NCBI GenBank assembly: GCA_041689615.1 | Contig: JBDNFW010000064.1 | Location: 80,614 to 144,613, forward strand | Reading direction: 5' to 3' | From: UBA7359 sp041689615 | Lineage (GTDB): Bacteria > Pseudomonadota > Gammaproteobacteria > Eutrophobiales > Eutrophobiaceae | Length of the DNA: 64,000 nucleotides | Shown: positions 8,399 to 17,900 of the stretch, in pieces | Position numbering within the stretch: position 1 is the first letter of the stretch | Layout of the letters: each line of letters begins with the position of its first letter | The notes under the pieces: generated by a model | Seen by the model: the letters and a program-made list of their open reading frames with translations, nothing else | Database searches by the model: none | What the model was told of the DNA's origin: nothing | Position numbers and translations under genes: made by a program

Positions 8399-11185
8399 AT
8401 GTTAAATAGTGAACAGTCATTTAAGTACTATGCCTTTATCAGTTATAGCCATACTGATAAGAAATGGGGTGACTGGCTACATAAAGCACTTGAAACCTAC
8501 CGTGTTCCAAAACATCTCATAGGAAAACAGGCGCGAGAAGATATTATTCCTTCACGCATCTCACCTATTTTTCGCGATAGAGAAGAACTACCCACTTCAT
8601 CTGATTTGGGTTCAATGATTAATAATGCACTAAAAGAATCACGATATTTAATTGTGATTTGTTCTCCATATTCTGCAAAATCGCATTGGGTTAATGAAGA
8701 AATTCTGGCTTTTAAAAGATTTAAACGTTCTAACAGGATCCTTTGTATCATTGTTGATGGTGAACCCAACGCCACAGATAAACCTGATATAGCGGCAGAG
8801 GAATGTTTTCCTAATGCACTAAAATTTGAGCTTGGCACTGATAATCAATTAACAACAATTCGAACAGAACCTATTGCGGCTGATGCCCGTTCAGGTAAAG
8901 ATGGAAAATCTGATGCAAAGCTTAAACTCATAGCCGGCATATTGGGCATAGGGTTTAACGAATTAAAACAACGAGAACTACAACGGCGACAGAAAAGACT
9001 TTTAGCAATCGCAGTTGTTTCAATATCTATAGCAATGCTTACAATTGCGTTAGCGATTACAGCGTTCATTGCAAAAAATGAAGCAGTTTATCAAAAACAA
9101 TTAGCAGAAGAAGCAAGAGATATTGCGCAAAAGAATCTTGCTGCAGTGTTGTTTGAAAAAGCTCAAAATGCTTATGCGGAACAAAAGTATAATGAAGCCG
9201 CATTACTCGCTGCTGAAGCATGGGTTAAAGATCCATCCAATTATTATCCCGGTATAATTGAAGATGAAAATTTGTTGACGCCTCTTGTCGGAATATTTGA
9301 AGCAAATCTGAAAGTAAGTGTGAGCGATGTAGTCGCACATGAAAATATTCTTTTTAGTAGTCATTACGATAATATCATTAGGAAATGGGATTTAAATTCT
9401 AAAAAATTATTGAGTCAACTTGAGGGACATGATGACAAAGTCAGGGATATCGCATTAAGCGTTGACGGCAAGAAGTTATTTAGTGCTTCATACGATGGCA
9501 AAATAAAGGTGTGGGATACCGAAACAGGTAAAAATAATGTTACTTTCAATGATCAACATAGTCGTTTATTTTCAGTTGCCGTATCACCTGATAACATTCT
9601 GGTTGCATCAGGAGATGAGAATGGCAAAGTCTCTGTTTTGGATTTAATAACAGGGAATGTTGTCAGAGAATTAAATTCCACAGTTGGTATTCCTGTAATG
9701 AACCTGCATTTTGATTCTACCGAGAAACACTTAATCAGTTCCGGTGGTGATAATGGTGCGATAACAATATGGTCAACTAAAGATTGGAAAAATCAGAAAC
9801 TGATAGCATCTGCAAAATATGGTATCTGGGGATTCGATCTGTTTTCAGACGACAAAATTATTGCATATAGCGCTGGTGATAAGGAAGACACTATCAATTT
9901 CAAACATATTGAAGATGAAAATTCTCAATCAACGAGCGTCCGTTCTAAAGATTCATGGTATCAAGATGTAATAATTAATCAGAATGAGTCCTTATTAGTG
10001 GCAACGACTCGTTATGGTCACCTTGACATGTTGGATTTAAAAAAAATGAAATGGTTGCGGTCAATATTCGCACATGAAGTAGCTATACAACGTGCAACTT
10101 TTGCCAAAGACGATAATTTTCTTGTTTCATCAAGTATAGATGGTTCTATTCGAATTTGGGACATTGGGGTTCATCAGAAAATGTTAAGCCGTCCATTTTT
10201 TGGAGGCAAGGAAAGAATTTACAACATGGCAATAAATGATGATAAACAATTTATTGCTACTGGAGATAACGATGGCGTTGTAAGAGTTTTTAATGCTGAT
10301 ACAGGCGAGTTAGTGAAAGAGTGGCATAATCCAGAAAACATAATAATTACTCATGTCGTTTTTGTTCCAGACAGTGATAACTTGCTTGTTTCTGGAGTTA
10401 ATCAGCTTAAGTTAATTTCACTTACAGGAGATGATGAAAAATCGTATCAGTATTCCAGTTCATCTGATGAACCACATATCTTTTTTGTCTCAAATGACAA
10501 ATTAATTCGAACATCAAATGCAGGCGTTATAGAAATTTATAATTTAAATAATGAAAAAGTGGTACTTAAATTTGATAATGATCGAACACAAACGCATGCA
10601 ATTGATGTAAATGATGCAAAAAATATAATTGCTGTAGGTGGTTTTGAAGCATCAATTGACCTATGGAATCTAAACACTGAGAGCTTACAGTCTTCTTTCA
10701 AAGCGCACGACTATTCAGTTAGAGCTGTTATCTTTGATCTTAACAATATGCTAATTACAGCTGGAACTGATGGTGTAATTAAATATTGGGATACTGATAA
10801 CCAGAAATTAATTAGGGAGTATTCTGGACATACTGCCCGCATAAGAACATTAGCCCTGTCACCAGATAAGCAATATATAGCAAGTGGCGGAGAAGATACA
10901 AAAGTAAAAATATGGAATAAAATGACAGGCGAATTATTGCAAACTATTCATGGGCCTGCATCCTATGTCAGCGATATAAAATATGGTAAAACAAATAATA
11001 TTTTATATGTAGCATATTTTGATGGAACGATAAGAAAAGTGAATCTTGATAAAACTAAAGATAACCCGGCTCAATATCTCGACAAGATCAGAAAACTGAC
11101 AGGACTCAAAGTGGATGGATTCAGAATAGTTACATTAAAACTATCAGAATGGGAAAAAATAAAGTTACAGGAAACTATTCATTAA
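8399..11185 (+). CDS. TIR domain - transmembrane - WD40 repeat protein
   Basis: 928 residues. The N-terminal TIR domain (about 10-160) starts with YYAFISYSHTD and carries PIFRDREELPTSSDLG and the SPYSAKSHWVNEEI segment, whose E100 or E101 occupies the place of the catalytic glutamate of NAD-cleaving TIR domains. A positively charged stretch (RELQRRQKR) precedes one membrane helix at about 201-224. Residues 225-275 are helical with the LAEEARDIAQ type spacer seen between TM segments and propellers. From about 310 to 890 there are at least a dozen WD-like repeats (IRKWDL, IKVWDT, IRIWDI, IDLWNL, VKIWNK). By the positive-inside rule the TIR is cytoplasmic and the propeller periplasmic. NADase activity is inferred from the family. 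The ribosome binding site is weak. The last codon overlaps the convergent protease gene by 4 bp. Confidence 0.85.
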   Translation: MLNSEQSFKYYAFISYSHTDKKWGDWLHKALETYRVPKHLIGKQAREDIIPSRISPIFRDREELPTSSDLGSMINNALKESRYLIVICSPYSAKSHWVNEEILAFKRFKRSNRILCIIVDGEPNATDKPDIAAEECFPNALKFELGTDNQLTTIRTEPIAADARSGKDGKSDAKLKLIAGILGIGFNELKQRELQRRQKRLLAIAVVSISIAMLTIALAITAFIAKNEAVYQKQLAEEARDIAQKNLAAVLFEKAQNAYAEQKYNEAALLAAEAWVKDPSNYYPGIIEDENLLTPLVGIFEANLKVSVSDVVAHENILFSSHYDNIIRKWDLNSKKLLSQLEGHDDKVRDIALSVDGKKLFSASYDGKIKVWDTETGKNNVTFNDQHSRLFSVAVSPDNILVASGDENGKVSVLDLITGNVVRELNSTVGIPVMNLHFDSTEKHLISSGGDNGAITIWSTKDWKNQKLIASAKYGIWGFDLFSDDKIIAYSAGDKEDTINFKHIEDENSQSTSVRSKDSWYQDVIINQNESLLVATTRYGHLDMLDLKKMKWLRSIFAHEVAIQRATFAKDDNFLVSSSIDGSIRIWDIGVHQKMLSRPFFGGKERIYNMAINDDKQFIATGDNDGVVRVFNADTGELVKEWHNPENIIITHVVFVPDSDNLLVSGVNQLKLISLTGDDEKSYQYSSSSDEPHIFFVSNDKLIRTSNAGVIEIYNLNNEKVVLKFDNDRTQTHAIDVNDAKNIIAVGGFEASIDLWNLNTESLQSSFKAHDYSVRAVIFDLNNMLITAGTDGVIKYWDTDNQKLIREYSGHTARIRTLALSPDKQYIASGGEDTKVKIWNKMTGELLQTIHGPASYVSDIKYGKTNNILYVAYFDGTIRKVNLDKTKDNPAQYLDKIRKLTGLKVDGFRIVTLKLSEWEKIKLQETIH

Positions 11186-11838
11186 TATTTTTTATGTAGT
11201 TCCATAATTTTTCCTTCACGCTTCATATCAAGCTTTCCTAAAAAAGACATGCCTAACAGCGTAATGACAGGGAAGTTTCCTTCGTGGACCGCTCCTTGCA
11301 CATTATGTAATTCTATATCACCGACTTTTACTTTCTTTAAATTAATAATGTAGATTTTATCTTTACCTGAAGCTGTATACGATTGGCCTTCTTCTCCATC
11401 AAGTTTGTAATCAATCCCAAGTTTTTTTGCAACATTACTGTTCATTGATACTAGTGTAGCGCCAGTGTCGACAACAAAATTTACATGAGAACCATTAATC
11501 GTTCCACTAATGTTATACATACCGGCAGAGTCAGGTGTGAGAATTAACTTATCTCCGCCAGTTGGTGGAGCATAGTTGCCGCCGATGTGCGCACCTAATG
11601 TATAAGTTTCTTGTTGGCCATCGATTTCAATAATCGCTTCTTTACTGTTTGATTCGATAAGTAAAGCGCCTTCGGGACTTGCTTTTCCTGTTTTTAATAC
11701 CCGCTGTTTGCCATCAATTGTTACGATAGCTTTGTCTTTATACAGACCATTAATGATAATTTTATCAATAGCGAAAGAGAGCTGGCAGGCGAATAAAAAT
11801 ATTATGCCAATGAATATAATATTAATTTTGTTTTTCAT
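11182..11838 (-). CDS. Retropepsin-like clan AA aspartic protease, exported
   Basis: 218 residues with an N-terminal signal peptide or anchor (IFLFACQLSFA) and a C-terminal retropepsin-type domain. The catalytic signature VNFVVDTGATLVSMN contains the single Asp-Thr-Gly of this homodimeric family, and LLGMSFLGKLD near the end is the hydrophobic-hydrophobic-Gly flap partner. Residues 30-90 form a beta-rich region of repeated short strands. Proteobacterial members of this family are membrane-tethered or periplasmic proteases with unknown substrates. It is convergent with, and overlaps by 4 bp, the TIR-WD40 gene. The overlap leaves no room for a terminator, so the transcripts must run into each other or end inside coding sequence. 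Confidence 0.85.
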   Translation of the reverse strand: MKNKINIIFIGIIFLFACQLSFAIDKIIINGLYKDKAIVTIDGKQRVLKTGKASPEGALLIESNSKEAIIEIDGQQETYTLGAHIGGNYAPPTGGDKLILTPDSAGMYNISGTINGSHVNFVVDTGATLVSMNSNVAKKLGIDYKLDGEEGQSYTASGKDKIYIINLKKVKVGDIELHNVQGAVHEGNFPVITLLGMSFLGKLDMKREGKIMELHKKY

Positions 11839-11890
11839 GGTGTTTAGAGTTATTTAAAGCATAGTTTGAGTATAGATTAATATCTTGGTT

Positions 11891-12802
11891 TTAATAAGCC
11901 GCATCTTTCAGGTTAACTGTTATTTCTTTTTGTTTAGGAAGCAATTTGAACTCCCAATTTTCAATAGCCCAATCTAATATTGATTTAACATCATAAGTTA
12001 TCAATTCTTTAGGCGGTTTCTGTCCAAGAAATTTTAGCGCGTTAAATAATATTGTATTCGATTTGTTTAGTTTTATAGACGCTGGGTTAATTGATTTGCT
12101 AATTTTTTTGCCAGAGCAATCCACAACAATGGGCAAGTGAAGATAAGAGGGCGTAATCAAGTTTAATTTGTTCTGTAAGTAAACTTGTCTCGGAGTTGAA
12201 TCAAGCAAATCAACGCCACGTACAATGTCCGTTATATTTTGTTCTGCGTCATCAACTACTGTTGCTAAATGGTAAGCAAAAAAGCCATCAGCACGTTTGA
12301 TAATAAAATCACCAATTTCAGGCTCTAGACATTGTGTATAACGTCCTTGTAATTGATCATTGATTCCGACTTCAATATTATCTGTTCGGATTCTTATTGA
12401 GCGCGCAACCTGATTTGATTTAATACCGTCTCGACAAATACCAGTATAGGGTTTGTCTGACAAATCTTTGCGGCTACAAGCGCAAGGAAAAGTGCATTTT
12501 AGTGATTGAAGTTTATCAAGAGCAGCTTGGTATAAATCTAGCCTTTGACTTTGGTAAACAACATCTTCATCCCAAAATAAACCAATGTGTTCAAGTTGTT
12601 CGAGTATTAGTTTATCTGCGCCAGCGACAGAACGAGCTTGATCAATATTGTCAATGCGGATTAACCATTTGCCTTGTTTGTTTTTAGCTTGAAGATAACT
12701 ACCGAGTGCGGCAATGATTGAACCAAAATGAAGAGGGCCGCTTGGCGTTGGTGCAAAGCGGCCACGATAGTTTGAGTTATTATTAGTTTTATTAATTAAA
12801 AT
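11891..12802 (-). CDS. gluQ: Glutamyl-Q tRNA(Asp) synthetase, start apparently ATT
   Basis: The enzyme activates glutamate and attaches it to queuosine in the anticodon of tRNA(Asp). The frame is open through the class I signature YRGRFAPTPSGPLHFGS, the zinc-site cysteines CAC and later YTGIC, and a KMSKS-like GKKISKS. It lacks the anticodon-binding domain of GltX, as expected (303 residues). The conserved N-terminus begins about a dozen codons after the dksA stop, and no ATG, GTG or TTG is available in that stretch. The only bacterial-type candidates are ATT at 12800-12802 (303 residues) or ATT at 12794-12796 (301 residues). The frame is the same as dksA, so reinitiation after, or readthrough of, the dksA TAA is possible. 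No ribosome binding site is visible. Function is secure; the exact start is not. Confidence 0.85.
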   Translation of the reverse strand: MLINKTNNNSNYRGRFAPTPSGPLHFGSIIAALGSYLQAKNKQGKWLIRIDNIDQARSVAGADKLILEQLEHIGLFWDEDVVYQSQRLDLYQAALDKLQSLKCTFPCACSRKDLSDKPYTGICRDGIKSNQVARSIRIRTDNIEVGINDQLQGRYTQCLEPEIGDFIIKRADGFFAYHLATVVDDAEQNITDIVRGVDLLDSTPRQVYLQNKLNLITPSYLHLPIVVDCSGKKISKSINPASIKLNKSNTILFNALKFLGQKPPKELITYDVKSILDWAIENWEFKLLPKQKEITVNLKDAAY

Positions 12803-12805
12803 AAA

Positions 12806-13522
12806 TTAGCCAAGTTGGCGTTCTTTAATTTCATCTAAGGTTTTACAATCTATGCAAAGTGTTGCCGTTGGTCTGGCTTCCAGTCTTCGTACACCAATTT
12901 CAATTCCGCAAACTTCACAATAACCGTAATCGCCACTATCTAAAGATAAAATGGCTTCATCAATTTTTCTGATTAATTTTCTTTCTCTATCACGAGTACG
13001 AAGCTCAAGAGAAAATTCTTCTTCTTGTGTCGCTCTGTCGTTTGGATCAGGAAAGTTCGATGCTTCATCTTGCATATGATGAACAGTTCGATCTACTTCT
13101 GCGATTAGATCATCTTTCCACAAATTAAGTAATTCACGGAAATGAGCGGTCTGTTCTTTGCCCATATAGTCTTCACCTTTTTTCTCTTTATAAGGCGAAA
13201 CTTTTTCTTTTTTAGTTGCTTTTTTAGCCGTAGTCGAAGATTTAGTTTTAATATTAGTTACTTTCGTCATTGTTTCTTTATTCTTCTTGGTTGTCGTTTT
13301 CTTTTTAGCGGCTGTCTTTTTCTTAACGGCTGTTTTCTTTTTTACTGTTGTTTTTTTTGATACTTTTTTCTTAGCGACTTTCTTTTTAGCAGTCGCTTTT
13401 TTCTGGGGTACTTTTTTAGGCGCGACTTTCTTCTTGGCAACCTTCTTCTTTTTCAAAGGAACCTTCTTTTTAATTACTTTCTTTTTAGCAGTTTTTTTAG
13501 TCGTTTTCTTCTTGGCAGCCAT
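12806..13522 (-). CDS. dksA: DksA with an unusual lysine-rich N-terminal tail
   Basis: DksA binds the RNA polymerase secondary channel and works with ppGpp. The C-terminal core (about residues 120-238) is canonical: coiled-coil with FPDPNDRATQEEEFSLEL holding the tip aspartates, then a four-cysteine zinc finger at C202, C205, C223 and C226. Residues 1-119 are a Lys/Thr/Ala/Val low-complexity tail with many AKKK and VKKK units, resembling histone H1-type tails and about 80 residues longer than usual. The start at 13522 has GGAG 8 nt upstream, which supports the tail being translated. The frame stays open and biased throughout. gluQ follows immediately in the same frame. A nucleic-acid-binding role for the tail is an inference. 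Confidence 0.92.
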   Translation of the reverse strand: MAAKKKTTKKTAKKKVIKKKVPLKKKKVAKKKVAPKKVPQKKATAKKKVAKKKVSKKTTVKKKTAVKKKTAAKKKTTTKKNKETMTKVTNIKTKSSTTAKKATKKEKVSPYKEKKGEDYMGKEQTAHFRELLNLWKDDLIAEVDRTVHHMQDEASNFPDPNDRATQEEEFSLELRTRDRERKLIRKIDEAILSLDSGDYGYCEVCGIEIGVRRLEARPTATLCIDCKTLDEIKERQLG

Positions 13523-13606
13523 CGCCCTGTCTCCGCCTTGTAAAAATCAGCGTGCATCTATACCAGAAAGGTTCAATTGAAGCAATTCTGAATTTCATTA
13601 TTAATA

Positions 13607-14335
13607 TCAGGATTTCAGTCCGGAATGTTCAACATACATTCGAGTTGCGCCCGCGACAGCTACTGGCATAGCCAAAAAATTAACAATAGGGATCATTGTC
13701 AATAGCATAACGCCTGAACCAAAACCGAAGGCGACCTGCCGATTTGAAGCAAATTTTTCACGTTGTTCTTTAAATGTAATGTCGTGGTTTCCCATTGGAT
13801 AATCACCATATTCTAGTGTCAACATCCAGGCCGCAAACAAAACCCAAATCAATGGCGCAGCAAAGCTTACCATGGGTATGATGAATAATATTAAAAGCGG
13901 CAATGCTCGGACAGCAAAATAGAGTAATTTCTGAAATTCAGATTTAATTGAGATAACAATAATTTGTAGTAATGATTGATTGTTGTCTGTTGGCAGTTCT
14001 TGACCGGTAATGTTTCTTTCAACGGCCTCGGCTAAAAAACTATTGAAAGGCGCGCCAATTAGGTTAGCAATGATTGAAAAGCAAAAGAAAACAATAGTGA
14101 GTGCAACAATGACAAAGATAGGCCAAAGCAACCATGTTAGCCATTCTAACCATTGCCATTGCGCTAAAAGTTTGTCTATCAAACTACTGAGTGTGCTGGC
14201 ACCATAAATAATCGCACCAGCAAATAGCAGTGAATTGATCAGTAACGGGACAAGCACATAAAGACGAACACCGGGTTTAAGGATTAATTTAAATCCCGAT
14301 AACAAATATTTAAACCCTTGGGTAAATTGCTTCAT
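13607..14335 (-). CDS. cysZ: CysZ-type sulfate permease / EI24-domain membrane protein
   Basis: 242 residues from the ATG at 14335 (MKQFTQGFKYLLSGF), preferred over an upstream in-frame ATG at 14380 because the family starts this way. Membrane segments lie near residues 22-45, 65-90, 130-165 and 195-220. GVRLYVLVPLLINSLLF, NLIGAPFNSFLAEAVE and the YPMGNHDITFKEQR loop are typical CysZ features. CysZ brings sulfate into the cell for cysteine synthesis. No other sulfate-assimilation gene is nearby; it stands between dksA and queF, 11 bp after the latter, probably as one transcription unit with it. Confidence 0.88.
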   Translation of the reverse strand: MKQFTQGFKYLLSGFKLILKPGVRLYVLVPLLINSLLFAGAIIYGASTLSSLIDKLLAQWQWLEWLTWLLWPIFVIVALTIVFFCFSIIANLIGAPFNSFLAEAVERNITGQELPTDNNQSLLQIIVISIKSEFQKLLYFAVRALPLLILFIIPMVSFAAPLIWVLFAAWMLTLEYGDYPMGNHDITFKEQREKFASNRQVAFGFGSGVMLLTMIPIVNFLAMPVAVAGATRMYVEHSGLKS

Positions 14336-14346
14336 CGAATAATATG

Positions 14347-14736
14347 TTACGGCAAAGTAACGACAGGAGAGGGCATCCAATCATCCATTCTATGTTCTGC
14401 AACAACACTGGTATAAATTCCACCACGAACATTAAATATTGCCGTCAGTCGCATGAAGCGCGGTGAGGTTGCTGCAACTAAATCATCCAGAATTTTGTTA
14501 GTTACGGCTTCGTGAAACGCACCTTGGTCACGATAAGAGACAACATAGAGTTTTAATGCTTTTAGTTCAACGCAAAGTTGATCCGGAACATACTCAATTT
14601 CGAGTACAGCGAAGTCAGGTTGTCCTGTTTTTGGACATAAACAAGTAAATTCGGGTACGTCGATTTTAATTGTGTAATCACGTTCCGGTGTTGGATTTGG
14701 AAATGTTTCAAGTGCATCAGTAACTTGGCTAGACAT
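14347..14736 (-). CDS. queF: NADPH-dependent preQ0 reductase, short type
   Basis: QueF reduces the nitrile of 7-cyano-7-deazaguanine to preQ1, a step in queuosine synthesis. The 129-residue length is the short (YkvM-like) form. FTCLCPKTGQPDF carries the active-site cysteine that forms the thioimide, ELKALKLYVVSYRDQGAFHE the substrate-binding Glu and His, and FNVRGGIYTSV the C-terminal core. The start at 14736 (MSSQVTDALETFPNP) is chosen because it fits the family; the open frame extends upstream to 14784. Queuosine made here is the substrate context for GluQ-RS, encoded three genes away on the same strand. Confidence 0.93.
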   Translation of the reverse strand: MSSQVTDALETFPNPTPERDYTIKIDVPEFTCLCPKTGQPDFAVLEIEYVPDQLCVELKALKLYVVSYRDQGAFHEAVTNKILDDLVAATSPRFMRLTAIFNVRGGIYTSVVAEHRMDDWMPSPVVTLP

Positions 14737-14882
14737 TCGTTTTTCTCTATATTTACGGCGTAAAGATGCGATAAGATAGAACATTGATAATGTTCTAGCA
14801 AGACATATCCTCTTTTTTTTATCTATTTATAAAAACAATATAAATCAATGATATATATATGTTAGTTGATGTTGATTATAGA

Positions 14883-14888
14883 TATAAT
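14883..14888 (+). promoter_or_regulatory. Perfect -10 box upstream of smc
   Basis: TATAAT at 14883-14888 lies 44 bp before the smc start in a very AT-rich stretch. No good -35 box is found at 16-18 bp, so this is a weak promoter call. Confidence 0.35.
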
Positions 14889-14932
14889 TTACGCTTGGAC
14901 AGAGGGCTTAATCTCTAGTATTGTTACGCCCC

Positions 14933-17900
14933 ATGCGTCTATGCAATATAAAACTTTCAGGCTTTAAATCGTTCGTAGATCCAACCAACCTTGTCATCCC
15001 TGACAGCCTTGTAGGCATCGTCGGGCCTAATGGTTGTGGTAAATCTAACATTATCGATGCTGTGACTTGGGTCATGGGAGAAAGCTCTGCTAAACACCTT
15101 CGTGGTGAGTCATTAACTGATGTTATTTTCAGCGGTTCAAGCGCTCGTCAACCTGTTGGGCAGGCTTCAGTTGAACTAGTTTTTGATAATACTGAGAAGA
15201 AACTCGGCGGTCAGTATGCTAGTTACAATGAGATTTCAGTAAAACGTCAGATTAATCGTGATGCTGTTTCAACTTATTATTTAAACGGTACTCGATGTCG
15301 TCGTCGTGATATTACCGCCATTTTTCTTGGCACCGGTTTAGGGCCTCGAAGTTATGCCATTATCGAACAGGGCATGATTTCCAGATTGATTGATGCCAAA
15401 CCTGAAGAATTAAGAACCTATATCGAAGAAGCCGCAGGTATATCAAAATATCGTGAACGTCGCCGTGAAACAGAAAATCGTATTAAACATACGAAAGAGA
15501 ATATCGAACGACTGACAGATATTCGTGAAGAACTGGGAAAACAGTTAAATCATTTACAGCGTCAAGCAAAAGCTGCAGAACGATATAAAAAATTGAAAGA
15601 GGAACAACGTCAAGTTAGTTCTGAATTACTTGCATTAAATTGGCGCGATTTAAATAAGGAAATGAGTGCGTTAAAGGAAGGTGCAGGTAAACGCGAGAAT
15701 GCAGTTGAAGCTGCAATTGCGAAAGTACGCGAAACGGAAGCAGAGATTGAAAAACAACGAGAAGCCTTGAGCGAAGCAAATCAACACTTTAATAACAAGC
15801 AGTCTGATTTTTATAAAGTGGGTAGCGATATTTCCAGCTACGAACAAAAGTTGCAACATACACGCGAAAAAATTGCGACGATAGAATCAGAGTTAGAAAA
15901 AGTACGGCAAACACATGCGGACACAGTTAAACAGCATGAGCAAGACAAAGCCGAATATGAAAAACTTCAAAACGAGTTGACTAATCTTGAGCCAAGACTA
16001 AGCGGATCAAGAGATGAAAGTAATAAGGCTTACGAAATACTGAACCATGCCGAAGAGGCAATGCAAAGCTGGCAGTCTGAATGGGATATCTTTAACGAAT
16101 CATATTCCGAGTTTACACGTCAGGGTCAAGTTGATAAGACGCGATTAGAACATCTTGAGTTTGGTTTAGGTGAACTTGCAGAACGTCGAATTCAATTAGA
16201 ACAAGAAATTTCAAAATTTGAACAATCTGATCTCAATAATACAATCGAAACCTTGTCTAAATCTCTGGCAAGCGAAGAAGAAAAGCATCGTGTTTTGACG
16301 AAAGATTATGTTGAAAAACAAAATACTGTTAAAGATTACCGGGAAAAAGTAAGAGCATTGTCGTCGACACTTAATTCGGCAAGACAGGAATTTCAAAGTT
16401 TGAGAGGTCGTTTAGCATCCTTAGAAACGTTACAGCAGTCAGTAATCGAAAATAATCAGGAATTAAATGATTGGTTAAAAGAAAACAATCTCGACCAAAA
16501 ACAACGACTGTCTCAATCTATTAAAGTTAATCCTAGATGGACGCATGCGTTGGAAACGGTGATTGGTGCGCATCTCCATGATATTTGTATTGATGATCTT
16601 GGTAATTACATTAGTAAACTAGAAAGTGCGCCGGGCAAATTTGGCTTAATGAATACAAGCAGTTCAAATCATTCGTCAGAAGCAAAACAATTTCCACGAT
16701 TAATAGAGCAAATTACAACAGACATACGTGTTCCTTCTATTTTGGAAAATATTCATTTAGCGGATTCACTTGAACAAGCTATGAGCATGTTACCGAGTTT
16801 GTCTGCGGGACAAAGTATTGTCACTGAAAAGGGAATCTGGCTAAGTCATGATTGGGTTATTGTTAATAATCTTAGCGATACAAATGACAGTGTTTTAAAT
16901 CGTGAAGAAGAAATTAGTTCGCTTAAATTAGATCTTGCTAAAAGAGAAGGCGAGATCCAATCCATTGAATCGGAATTAAAATCAACAGAAGAAAATCTTG
17001 AGCAGGTTGAAGCTACGCTAAATGATCAGCAGTCTCTAACCACGCAACAGCAACAAGCTATTTCTGATATTCGAGCGAAACTGGCTTCAATCCAAACTGA
17101 ATCAGAACAACTATCGATACGACATCAAGAGTATCTTGAAGAATTGAGTGAAAATCAGGAGCAGTCAGAATCTGATAAATCAGAAATTGATTCGATTAAA
17201 CCACGTCTGGAATCAGTTGAAGAAGATAACAAACAGTTTCAGCAGCAACGAGAAGAGTTATCTAACGTTAGAGAAAAACATCGTGAGTCTTTAAATACAG
17301 CAAGAGCTTCATGGCAAGAAACACATAATGAAAGTCATGGTATTGCTTTGCAACTTGAATCATATAGTTCACGTCGTGCATCTTATGAACAGGCGATTAA
17401 GCGAAATGACATTCAAGTTTCTCATCTTGCCAATCGACTATCTGAACTTGAGAAAAACTTATCTGAGAATCAATCTCCTGTTAAAGAGATTCAAGAAAAA
17501 ATTGAAGTCTGTTTGAAAGATAAAGTTGATGCAGAAAAAAATCTTGGAGACGCGCGTACTAACGTTCAAGCAATCGAAGCTAGTATGAGAGAGCTTGAGC
17601 AAAACAGGCATAAGTTTGAAGAAGAACTGGAAGGCTTACGCACAGAGCTGGAAAAAGCACGATTAGGTGTTAATAGTTGTCAGGTCAGGCTTGAAACTGT
17701 TGAAGAAAAATTATCTGTTGAACAGCATAATGCCAAAGAATTACTAGAAACAATGGAAGAAGGCGCTAATCAGGAAGATTGGACTGCTCAGTTAGAAGCG
17801 ATAGATCGAAAAATTACACGCCTTGGCCCGATTAACCTCGCCGCAATTGATGAATATACTCAGAACTCAGAACGCAAGACCTATCTTGATAGCCAACATA

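Noticed and set aside
11891..12463. A short open frame from TTG 12463 could suggest a truncated or frameshifted GluQ-RS.
   Set aside because: The frame continues without a stop through all N-terminal motifs to 12802; only a standard start codon is missing, so the gene is not truncated.
13287..13580. Plus-strand open frame coding for a hydrophobic Phe/Val-rich protein opposite dksA.
   Set aside because: It is the antisense of the lysine codons (AAA/AAG read as TTT/CTT) in the DksA tail; no ribosome binding site or family.
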